Assembly (NCBI GenBank): GCA_947087145.1
Contig: CAMUBM010000049.1
Location: forward strand, 1 to 6,360
From: an uncultured Mycoplasmatota bacterium
Lineage (GTDB): Bacteria > Bacillota_I > Bacilli_A > RF39 > UBA660
Reading direction: 5' to 3'
Length of the DNA: 6,360 bases
The notes beneath the pieces were generated by a model that saw nothing but the letters and a program-made list of their open reading frames with translations, was not told the DNA's origin and did no database searches. How positions within the stretch are numbered: the stretch's first letter is position 1; every line of letters begins with the position of its first letter. Both the position numbers and the translations under genes were made by a program. Of the stretch, positions 1-5,636 are shown in pieces.

Positions 1-84
1 AAAAAATTTGTCTTGTTCTTTTGAAATAATAATACTATTTTTTCATGTGTATCTCTAAGACTTTCATAAGCATTGTTTCCTTTT
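1..84 (-). other. Left-edge stretch after the peptidase gene, possible start of another gene
   Basis: After the peptidase stop, an AAGGA ribosome-like site precedes an ATG at 71-73, but that frame stops after 12 codons (TAG at 35-37). A different minus-strand frame is open from about 156 to the window edge and, past the peptidase stop, reads KKGNNAYESLRDTHEKIVLL and onward. The composition looks coding-like but the stretch is too short to judge. It may be the beginning of a further gene, possibly with a frameshift at its start, or chance. No terminator follows the peptidase gene, so transcription may continue. Confidence 0.25.
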
Positions 85-957
85 TTAAAGAGAGAAAGTC
101 CAAAGATTTTTAATTTGTGGAGCAATTCGGCTGTAATCCCAAAGAATTTGACTTCTTGCTATACTATTGGGGTCTTGTACTTTTATTTTTCCTTTCTCTA
201 TTCCTGTTAAAACAATGAAATGACCTGCTAAAGTAAAGTCTCCTTTCCCCATGGCACATATAATGGGCTCTTTTTTTTCGAGGGTTCTTTTTATTATGTT
301 TTCGTCTAAAGGAAGTTCTTTACTTTTTATACCAAAAAAGGCGGCTCCTTTTGTCATTAAACTCCAACTTGTTCCTACTCCTTCTACATAATAACCATTT
401 TCTTCCGCAAATTTTGCAATTTTGTAAGGTGTTATGGTATTCTCTTTTTTTAATCCTGCAATCACCATAGCAAGAGCTGTAGGTCCACAACCATTCACAG
501 CAAGGATATTGTTTTTATAGTTTGCATAACCCCAACGCGAGTCCCATTGTAGCAAGAAGGGAATGTCATTTTCTTTTATTTCTCCGATAGTTGTTCCTTT
601 TGTTTTTCCTTTATTTTCTGGATATTTTAGAACAAAGTCTATCATTTCTTCATTCCTTGATAACATATCCAAAAGTTCTTCAGGGTATTCGTCTTGTTTT
701 TCTAAAATCTGTTCTACACGTTTGTCTTTTCTTTTTAATTCTTCTAATCGCTCTTCCATAGTGCCTTTGTTTTGGTTTACACTGGAAACTTCGTTGTAGT
801 CTTTTTTCGCTTGTTTTTTTTCTTTTTGAAGTTCTTGTTGTTCTACAGAGGTTTGTGGGATTATCTCATTTTTTATTCTTGAAGAATTCACCACGGCGAT
901 TACTATTAATAAAAGTACTATTCCTATTTTTTTCTTTATCTTCCTTTTTCTTTTCAT
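85..957 (-). CDS. Membrane-anchored C39-like cysteine peptidase (Peptidase_C39_2 type)
   Basis: This 290-residue protein looks like an extracellular papain-fold cysteine protease held in the membrane by an N-terminal anchor. It has a very basic start (MKRKRKIKKK), one hydrophobic segment at about residues 11-23, a charged coiled-coil-like linker at about 37-90, and a catalytic domain from about 130 to the end. Visible catalytic features are Gln137 in LQWDSRWG (oxyanion position), Cys157 in NGCGPTALAMV, His246 in AGHFIVL and Asp262 in QDPNS, in the order expected for the C39-like family. No ABC transporter is attached, so it is not a bacteriocin exporter of the classical C39 kind; its substrate is unknown. 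The ATG start has a GAGGAAAG ribosome site at 962-969. It lies 109 bp downstream of the sensor kinase gene and has its own promoter, which resembles that of the response regulator gene. I infer that it is a target of that two-component system. Family assignment is firm; the biological role is not. Confidence 0.9.
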   Translation of the reverse strand: MKRKRKIKKKIGIVLLLIVIAVVNSSRIKNEIIPQTSVEQQELQKEKKQAKKDYNEVSSVNQNKGTMEERLEELKRKDKRVEQILEKQDEYPEELLDMLSRNEEMIDFVLKYPENKGKTKGTTIGEIKENDIPFLLQWDSRWGYANYKNNILAVNGCGPTALAMVIAGLKKENTITPYKIAKFAEENGYYVEGVGTSWSLMTKGAAFFGIKSKELPLDENIIKRTLEKKEPIICAMGKGDFTLAGHFIVLTGIEKGKIKVQDPNSIARSQILWDYSRIAPQIKNLWTFSL

Positions 958-976
958 TATTCTTTCCTCACTAAAA

Positions 977-994
977 AAGAGAGTTTATTCTCTT
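977..994 (-). other. Small hairpin in the leader of the C39 peptidase gene
   Basis: On the minus strand a six-base stem AAGAGA/TCTCTT with a six-base loop is followed directly by further Ts (TTTTTT in all) and lies just before the ribosome site of the peptidase gene. It lies between the predicted transcription start (about 999) and the ATG. It is terminator-shaped but has only two G-C pairs, so it may be a weak attenuator, an mRNA-stabilising hairpin, or chance in AT-rich DNA. Confidence 0.3.
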
Positions 995-1005
995 AATACA
1001 ACCTT

Positions 1006-1070
1006 ATTGTATCTATTTTCATTTCTCTCTTTTTTAATTTTTTCTTAGGAATTTCTTAAAAAGACCTTAA
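1006..1070 (-). promoter_or_regulatory. Promoter of the C39 peptidase gene with four 11-bp-phased direct repeats
   Basis: Read on the minus strand, pentamers TTAAG, TTAAG, CTAAG and TTAAA begin at 1070, 1059, 1048 and 1037, exactly 11 bp apart. The heptamer beginning at 1037 is followed 19 nt later by a TACAAT -10 element (1006-1011). No good -35 hexamer is seen at the normal spacing, which fits an activator-dependent promoter. OmpR/PhoB-family dimers bind such tandem repeats with an 11-bp period. The first repeat overlaps the stop codon of the kinase gene. Transcription should start near 999 and leave a leader of about 42 nt. Confidence 0.72.
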
Positions 1071-2182
1071 GATTTTTTGCTGGGAAGTTCTACTTGGAAT
1101 GTAATTTGGTGTTTTTCACAAGTCGCCGCTATTTTTCCTTGGTGTAGGGTTACAATTTCTTTGGCTATGGCAAGGCCTAGTCCACTTCCTCCGGTTTTGC
1201 TTGCTCTAGAAGTATCCACACGATAGAACTTTTCAAACAAACGATCTAGTTTTTCCTTTGGTATGTTTTTTCCCTTATTGATTACACGAATTATCGCCAT
1301 TTCTTCTTTTTTCTCTGTTTCTATTGTAATGATTTTGTCGGTGCTATAATAAATTGCGTTTTTCAGGATATTGTTAAATACACGATAGAGTTTGTCAGGG
1401 TCTCCTTCTATTACAATCGTTTCTTTGGAATTATATAGTATTTCTTTGTCTTCTTCCTTTAAAATGGGATAAAAGTCATCGATAATTTGTTCTAGCATTC
1501 GCCCTAAATGTAACTCTTCTTTTTCTAAAACGATTGTCTCCGCATTCCATCTTGTTATATCAAAGAGTTCACTCAATAAGTCTTCCAACTTGTAAGATTT
1601 TTCAAGAGCAATCTTTGTATATTTTTCTCTTTGTTTTTTTGGCATATCTTTTATATCGTCTAGTAAAGAGAGATACCCAATCATAGAAGTAAGAGGTGTT
1701 TTTAAATCGTGGGCTAGATACACAATTAAGTCATTTTTCTTTTTTTCGTTTTTTTCGGCCTTCCGGGCATTATTTAGGGCCGTTTGTTTTAGTTCATTCA
1801 TTCTGCTTTCGATTTCTTCTAAACCTTCTGGAAGTTTAATGTATTCTTCGTCTTGAACAATCAATTTTTTAGATGCTTCTTCTAAGGCTTTTATGTAGGA
1901 GAAAACTTTTTTCAATAAAAAATAAATCCATACAAAAATGATAATGATACCTACCCCTCCTACAAACAGATAAATATTAGGTATCCAATTTCCAGTATCA
2001 AATAGCATTTTTGCTTGGTAATACCATTTAGGAGATAGAGTAAATACCCATTGCCAATCGCTTATTTCAATCATTTTCATGATAAAAAAGATTAGAAAAA
2101 ACATTCCTATAGCAAGGAAAAGTGTTTTCGATGCAAAGTCCCAGAATGTTTGTTTTAAAAGTTTATTTTTATTATTTTTCAA
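1067..2182 (-). CDS. VanS-like sensor histidine kinase
   Basis: This 371-residue membrane kinase senses an envelope signal and phosphorylates the response regulator encoded just upstream. It has two membrane segments, at about residues 17-38 and 69-91, flanking a short extracellular loop of about 30 residues, as in small VanS-type sensors. A helical linker (about 93-150) follows, then the H box with His158 in YLAHDLKTPLTS, the N box around Asn271 and Asn275, the F box RLFEKFYRVD (about 314-323) and the G2 box GGSGLGLAIA (331-340). All motifs needed for autophosphorylation are present. The start is a TTG overlapping the last 11 bases of the regulator gene, so the two are probably translationally coupled; a G-rich stretch at 2190-2202 may be the ribosome site. 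No downstream ATG would keep the first membrane segment whole. VanS is the closest type I recognise, but no vanHAX-like resistance gene is in the window, so a vancomycin role should not be assumed. Confidence 0.92.
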   Translation of the reverse strand: MKNNKNKLLKQTFWDFASKTLFLAIGMFFLIFFIMKMIEISDWQWVFTLSPKWYYQAKMLFDTGNWIPNIYLFVGGVGIIIIFVWIYFLLKKVFSYIKALEEASKKLIVQDEEYIKLPEGLEEIESRMNELKQTALNNARKAEKNEKKKNDLIVYLAHDLKTPLTSMIGYLSLLDDIKDMPKKQREKYTKIALEKSYKLEDLLSELFDITRWNAETIVLEKEELHLGRMLEQIIDDFYPILKEEDKEILYNSKETIVIEGDPDKLYRVFNNILKNAIYYSTDKIITIETEKKEEMAIIRVINKGKNIPKEKLDRLFEKFYRVDTSRASKTGGSGLGLAIAKEIVTLHQGKIAATCEKHQITFQVELPSKKS

Positions 2183-2861
2183 TTTTATACCCCACTCCCC
2201 AAATGGTTTTGATGTATTTAGGTTTTCTAGAATTATCCTGTAATTTTTCTCTTAAGTGTCTTATGTGTACCATGACTGTGTTATTGTCTTGTTCGTAGTA
2301 TTTTTCTTGCCAAACTTCTTGAAACAAATCTTCTGTTTTGACAACATTCCCTCTATTTTTACAAAGGGTCCAAAAAATCGAAAATTCAAGTGGTGTTAAA
2401 TCAACTAAAGTTTCATTTACAAAACATTCATGGGTCTTGTTATTAATCACTATATTTCTAAAATCAATTTTATTCTCGTCATTCTTCTCTTGTCCATTGT
2501 ATTCTTTGTACCTTCTTAAATGTGCTTTTACTCGTGCTACTAGTTCTAAAGGTTCAAAGGGTTTGGTGATGTAATCATCTGCGCCGAGGGTCAATCCGTG
2601 AATTTTGTCTATTTCTTCTATTTTGGCCGTGACAAAGAGAATGGGAAAATTGTATTTTCTTCTTATTTTGTTACATAAAGTGAAACCATCTATTTCTGGA
2701 GTCATAACATCTAAAATAGCTAAATCTATTTTTAAATTTTCTAACTCTTCTAGAACTTTTTTACTACTATTATATTTGTAAATCGTATAGCCTTCTTTTT
2801 CTAAGTAAATTTCTTCTAAGTCCGCGATTTCTTTTTCGTCTTCAACAATTAAAATATTCAT
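2172..2861 (-). CDS. VanR-like OmpR/PhoB-family response regulator
   Basis: This 229-residue cytoplasmic regulator has an N-terminal receiver domain (about 1-118) and a C-terminal winged-helix DNA-binding domain (about 130-229). The acidic pocket is Glu7-Asp8, the phosphoacceptor is Asp51 in LAILDVMTPEIDG, and the switch and lysine positions are Thr78 (FVTAK) and Lys100 (ITKPF). The DNA-binding half carries the typical LTPLEF, HIRHLREKL and WGVGYK stretches. The ATG start has AGGAG at 2869-2873, seven bases away. The gene is first in an operon with the sensor kinase, whose TTG start lies within its last codons. A terminator at 2931-2965 separates it from the gene before. Its promoter holds 11-bp-phased direct repeats of the kind OmpR-family dimers bind, so autoregulation is likely. 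All key residues are intact. Confidence 0.95.
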   Translation of the reverse strand: MNILIVEDEKEIADLEEIYLEKEGYTIYKYNSSKKVLEELENLKIDLAILDVMTPEIDGFTLCNKIRRKYNFPILFVTAKIEEIDKIHGLTLGADDYITKPFEPLELVARVKAHLRRYKEYNGQEKNDENKIDFRNIVINNKTHECFVNETLVDLTPLEFSIFWTLCKNRGNVVKTEDLFQEVWQEKYYEQDNNTVMVHIRHLREKLQDNSRKPKYIKTIWGVGYKIEK

Positions 2862-2885
2862 ACTATTTCTCCTAAACTTTTTCTT

Positions 2886-2939
2886 ATTGTAGCACTTTTT
2901 TCTTTATTTCTTCTTAATTTTTTCTTAAGAATTAAAAAA
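2886..2939 (-). promoter_or_regulatory. Promoter of the response regulator operon with matching direct repeats
   Basis: On the minus strand, TTAAG begins at 2928 and again at 2917, with a weaker TAAAG at 2906, all 11 bp apart. A TACAAT -10 element (2886-2891) begins 19 nt after the TTAAGAA at 2917-2911. This is the same geometry and nearly the same repeat sequence as upstream of the C39 peptidase gene. The upstream edge overlaps the T-run of the preceding terminator. Expected transcription start is near 2879, giving a leader of about 18 nt. Autoregulation by the encoded regulator is inferred. Confidence 0.72.
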
Positions 2940-2965
2940 ATAAAAAGAATAGCTTCTGCTACTCT
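2931..2965 (-). terminator. Rho-independent terminator after the unknown membrane protein gene
   Basis: On the minus strand, nine bases after the TAG stop, AGAGTAGC pairs with GCTATTCT (eight pairs, one of them G-U) around an AGAA loop at 2946-2965. A T-rich tail (TTTTTATTTTTTT) follows at about 2933-2945. It separates the membrane protein gene from the response regulator operon. Confidence 0.85.
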
Positions 2966-2974
2966 AAAAATTAT

Positions 2975-3685
2975 CTAGTCGAAGGAAATAGAAGATAAAA
3001 TATTTACAAATTCTTGATGGGTTAATTCATCTTCTCCATAGTAACTTACAAAGTAGATGTCTTTATCTTGTACATACGTTGCATAAAAACTATTGCTGGA
3101 CGGGCATTCTATTAAATGTCCTTTTGTATCTTTTGTTAAAAAATAATTTGTACAATTGGGTCCTCCAGTAGTCACAATTAAAAGGTATTGTTTTACAAAT
3201 ATATCCATTTGTAATTTTGCCATACTTGTGAAAATCGTATTTTTATCCTCTTTATGGTCATAGTAATAATGGTATAAGTCTATTTCGTCTTGTATATTAA
3301 ATTTTTTCGCTAAATAATTATAATTGATAAATTTATAAGAATCTTTTGTGTCTTCTAAAGCACTTATTTCTAATTTTCCGATGGAAAAACTGCTTGTTTG
3401 TTTGCCACTATTATCTTTTATTTCATATTCTTTTTGGTCTTCTGTTTCTTTTTTTAACTGAAATGTTTCAGGAATATAATAGCGCATTTTCCCCACTTTA
3501 TCATTTTGTTTTTCTGTATTTTTGGTTATTGGCAAATCTGTTATTTGCGCAAACATATTTTTATATTCTTTGTCACCGATTTCTCCATAATGGATTAAAA
3601 AAGATTTAAATCCTATCCAGAACAGACATAGAAGAACTACTATCCCCATCCCTATACCTATTCCTATTTTGGGTTTCTTTTTCAT
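2975..3685 (-). CDS. Single-pass membrane protein of unknown function
   Basis: I do not recognise this 236-residue protein. It starts with a basic MKKKPK followed by a hydrophobic anchor (about residues 6-30), and the remaining 200 or so residues would lie outside the cell. That part is rich in Tyr, Lys and Asp with alternating polar and hydrophobic stretches, suggesting a mixed alpha/beta fold. Two cysteines, Cys178 (GPNCTNYF) and Cys194 (LIECPSS), lie 16 residues apart and could form a disulfide. There is no lipobox at the end of the hydrophobic segment, so it is not a typical lipoprotein. I chose the ATG at 3685 over an in-frame GTG at 3694 because an AAGAG ribosome site sits eight bases before the ATG while the GTG has none. 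It is a single-gene unit, with a promoter around 3709-3736 and a strong terminator after its TAG stop. Confidence 0.8.
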   Translation of the reverse strand: MKKKPKIGIGIGMGIVVLLCLFWIGFKSFLIHYGEIGDKEYKNMFAQITDLPITKNTEKQNDKVGKMRYYIPETFQLKKETEDQKEYEIKDNSGKQTSSFSIGKLEISALEDTKDSYKFINYNYLAKKFNIQDEIDLYHYYYDHKEDKNTIFTSMAKLQMDIFVKQYLLIVTTGGPNCTNYFLTKDTKGHLIECPSSNSFYATYVQDKDIYFVSYYGEDELTHQEFVNILSSISFD

Positions 3686-3708
3686 AACATACACTCTTTT
3701 CTAACTCA

Positions 3709-3736
3709 ATTATAACAAGTATAATTTTGGAGCAAA
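3709..3736 (-). promoter_or_regulatory. Promoter of the unknown membrane protein gene, with an inverted repeat over the -10
   Basis: On the minus strand a perfect TATAAT (3709-3714) lies 16 bp after a weak TTTGCT (3731-3736). The -10 is inside a perfect inverted repeat, AATTATA-5 nt-TATAATT at 3708-3726, which could be an operator for a repressor dimer. The predicted transcription start near 3702 gives a leader of about 17 nt before the ATG at 3685, supporting that start choice. Confidence 0.55.
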
Positions 3737-3774
3737 TAAAAAAAGAAAGACTTTACACTTGACTCTCTATTTCT

Positions 3775-4230
3775 TTACACATCTATCCATTCTTTAACAT
3801 TTGATGCAATTTCTAATTCTTCTCGTGTTAATTTTACGGCACTATTATGACTTCCACAAGCGGGATAGACATAGGAAAATCGTTTTAAAGAATTATCTAA
3901 ATATACAGGGATGTTTTCTTTTATTCCAAAAGGACAAACCCCACCTACTTCGTGTCCAATTTTTTCTTCTACTTCTAAAAATGGTATCATTTTTGCTTTT
4001 TCATGAAATTTCTCTTTGAATTTTGCATTGTCTATTTTTTGGTCTCCTGCCGTTACAATCAAAATGGGTTTATCTTCTACCAAAAAACCTAGAGTTTTTG
4101 CTATTTCTTTTTCTTCACATGCTAGAGCAATCGCTGCTTCTTTTACGGTTGCAGAGGATACCGAAAATTCTTTGACGTTTTCTTCTAAATGGTATTTTTC
4201 TAAATGCTCTTTTGCTTTTATAAATGACAT
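3775..4230 (-). CDS. YbaK/EbsC-family aminoacyl-tRNA deacylase
   Basis: This 151-residue protein, close to the usual length for the family, belongs to the YbaK/ProX/EbsC group of free-standing editing domains. Members hydrolyse wrongly charged tRNAs, notably Cys-tRNA(Pro) in the YbaK branch, in the cytoplasm. Visible features are Lys45 in EIAKTLGF at the position of the essential lysine, the TAGDQKID strand (60-67), the GGVCPFGI loop (96-103) and ACGSHNS (124-130). The SHNSAV form of the last motif is closer to EbsC-like Bacillota proteins than to E. coli YbaK, so the exact tRNA substrate is uncertain. The ATG is preceded by AGGAG, whose first two bases overlap the TAG stop of the small broken gene upstream (4241-4473), implying co-transcription and coupling. 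No convincing terminator follows. Confidence 0.92.
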   Translation of the reverse strand: MSFIKAKEHLEKYHLEENVKEFSVSSATVKEAAIALACEEKEIAKTLGFLVEDKPILIVTAGDQKIDNAKFKEKFHEKAKMIPFLEVEEKIGHEVGGVCPFGIKENIPVYLDNSLKRFSYVYPACGSHNSAVKLTREELEIASNVKEWIDV

Positions 4231-4240
4231 ATTGTTTCTC

Positions 4241-4473
4241 CTATCTTTTCTGTTGGACTTCGCTATTTGCTAAATAAAATGCATCTTCTAACAAAAATAT
4301 TTTATCATTGGACTCAATATTTCTCAAGTAAGCATTGAATTCTAAATCATTTATTTTTTGGTATCCATTTTGAAGTAGTCCTTTAAAAGTAACTTCATCT
4401 TTATTATTGTATTTTGTAATTCTTTTTCATAATTAATATTTTTTATATTTTGCATTCGTTCAAATAAATCCAT
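4241..4473 (-). pseudogene. Small unknown gene with a one-base frameshift
   Basis: An ATG at 4473 with a good AAGGAAG ribosome site seven bases before it opens a frame beginning MDLFERMQNIKNINYEKELQ, which shifts out and would stop after about 40 codons. The -1 frame then reads NNKDEVTFKGLLQNGYQKIN and continues as plausible coding sequence rich in Asp, Glu, Asn and Leu, ending EVQQKR at a TAG (4241-4243). The total length is 233 bases, one short of 78 codons, so a single missing base in the A-rich stretch around 4410-4435 would restore a 77-residue protein. The TAG sits inside the ribosome site of the tRNA-deacylase gene, as expected for a real operon member. I do not recognise the family; it looks small, soluble and acidic. 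It could be a true pseudogene or a sequencing error. Confidence 0.55.
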
Positions 4474-4577
4474 AATTTTACTTCCTTCTTTAGTTCATAA
4501 AAAGAATAACATATAATTGCTATTTATCCTACCTTTAAAATTTTTTCTCACCAATTCCGAAATCGTCATTTTCTTAT

Positions 4578-5558
4578 TTATAAAATAGCAAATAATTTGG
4601 GCAAAAACAAAAGCAAACCTATCAATAAAGAAGCAATGGCACACACAAGTACACTTCCTGCTGCAATGTCTTTGGCAAGTTTTGCTTTTTCGTTTTTTTC
4701 TGGCATGGCTATATCTACAATTTTTTCTATAGCAGTATTCATCATTTCACTACCAATCACTAATGCAAAGCAAAATATACAAATCATCCATTCTAGAGTA
4801 GATATTTTAAGAACCACCCCAAACAAAATAACGAGACACATTATACTGACATGAATTTTCATATTTCGTTCCGTTTTAAAAGCAGAAAGAATTCCCGTAA
4901 AGGCATATTTAAAACTATAAATTAGTTTTATACAATTCTTTTTAAGAGAAAATGTTTGATAGGCTTTATTAAATAGATAAAGATAACAAATAGCACAAAG
5001 GTATCCTGCTAATACATCCGATGCATAGTGTACTCCTAAATAAATACGACTGAAACCAATCAAGATAATTAAGGATATTGTGCCTATTACTAAAAAGTGT
5101 TTTACTTTTTTAGAAGACACTTTTTTGCTTAAAAGAAGCGTTAAAAAACCATAAAAAGCGACACTTACCATAGCATGACCTGAAGGAAAACTATATCCAC
5201 TTGCCGCTAAAAGTGGACAAATATTGGGACGATTTCTTTTTAAAATACGTTTTAAAATTTGGTTTAATAAAACTATCCCCCCTACATTGCAAATAATTCC
5301 TGCTTTTTGTTTTTTCTCTTTGAAAAAGAAAAGTAACAAAAAAGTAAGAGGTAAAATAACGAACGAACTACTAAGAGAAGTAATTATCTTCATACAAAGA
5401 GTTAAACAATCGTTTTTTAAAGCAATTATTCCTTCATAAATATTTTTGTCTATTGTATTTATTTCATTCGTAAATATAATTTTTGAAAGAAATAAAAAGG
5501 CCAGAAAGCAAAAAAGGGCTATTTTTAAAAAGAGTTTTTTTCTTTTTTGGAGAGTCAT
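4578..5558 (-). CDS. PAP2 phosphatase fused to DgkA-type undecaprenol/diacylglycerol kinase
   Basis: This 326-residue membrane protein joins two enzymes. Residues about 1-200 form a PAP2 (type 2 phosphatidic acid phosphatase) domain with all three signature motifs: Lys103-x6-Arg110-Pro111, SFPSGH (123-128) with His128, and SRIYLGVHYASD (170-181) with His177 and Asp181. Residues about 210-326 form a small prokaryotic DgkA-type kinase, with FKYAFTGILSAFKTERNMKIH (216-236), the core EMMNTAIEKIVD (271-282) and AKDIAAGSVL (295-304). In Gram-positive bacteria DgkA homologues mostly phosphorylate undecaprenol, and PAP2 proteins of the BcrC type dephosphorylate undecaprenyl pyrophosphate. I infer that both activities feed the undecaprenyl phosphate pool used for the cell wall. 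Around nine membrane segments are visible. The ATG is preceded by AGAGGA. A terminator isolates it from the gene upstream; none is evident downstream, so reading into 4241-4473 and the deacylase gene is possible. Confidence 0.93.
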   Translation of the reverse strand: MTLQKRKKLFLKIALFCFLAFLFLSKIIFTNEINTIDKNIYEGIIALKNDCLTLCMKIITSLSSSFVILPLTFLLLFFFKEKKQKAGIICNVGGIVLLNQILKRILKRNRPNICPLLAASGYSFPSGHAMVSVAFYGFLTLLLSKKVSSKKVKHFLVIGTISLIILIGFSRIYLGVHYASDVLAGYLCAICYLYLFNKAYQTFSLKKNCIKLIYSFKYAFTGILSAFKTERNMKIHVSIMCLVILFGVVLKISTLEWMICIFCFALVIGSEMMNTAIEKIVDIAMPEKNEKAKLAKDIAAGSVLVCAIASLLIGLLLFLPKLFAIL

Positions 5559-5580
5559 TTTATTCCTCTTTTCTCTTTAT

Positions 5581-5615
5581 ATATTATTATGCGCTTTCTT
5601 ATGAAACCAATACAA
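5581..5615 (-). promoter_or_regulatory. Possible promoter of the PAP2-kinase fusion gene
   Basis: After the terminator, the minus strand has two overlapping candidate pairs, each with 18-bp spacing: TTGTAT (5610-5615) with CATAAT (5586-5591), and TTGGTT (5605-5610) with TAATAT (5581-5586). Either would start transcription about 15-20 nt before the fusion gene's ATG. The matches are moderate; the position between a terminator and a ribosome site is the main support. Confidence 0.4.
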
Positions 5616-5636
5616 AAAGAGCTAGGTTGCTCTTTA
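5614..5636 (-). terminator. Rho-independent terminator overlapping the stop of the 139-codon frame
   Basis: On the minus strand AAAGAGC pairs perfectly with GCTCTTT (5616-5622 with 5629-5635) around a six-base loop, preceded by an A-rich run and followed by more Ts. The upstream arm includes part of the TAA stop codon. It separates this gene from the PAP2-kinase fusion gene. Confidence 0.75.

Noticed and set aside
563..799. Plus-strand open frame of 78 codons, and similar plus-strand frames at 2338-2574, 3346-3609, 3801-4019, 4016-4273, 4597-4854, 5224-5439 and 5483-5665
   Set aside because: Nearly all lie opposite well-supported minus-strand genes, have low-complexity Ser/Phe/Leu-rich translations typical of antisense frames, and show no family motif. 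The one at 5483-5665 covers the promoter and terminator region.
2172..2861. Vancomycin resistance operon
   Set aside because: The regulator and kinase resemble VanR and VanS, but no ligase, dehydrogenase or D,D-dipeptidase gene is in the window, and this regulator family is widespread outside resistance clusters.
3751..3780. CTTTACAC occurring twice, 22 bp apart, at the end of the deacylase gene
   Set aside because: One copy overlaps the stop codon, the arms are direct and form no hairpin, and no promoter lies at a matching distance. The 22-bp spacing (two 11-bp steps) is probably chance because the sequence differs from the TTAAG repeats.
4410..4435. Programmed -1 frameshift in the small broken gene
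   Set aside because: The A run is five bases and does not form a proper X XXY YYZ slippery heptamer in the zero frame, and no strong downstream stem is seen; a simple indel is more likely.
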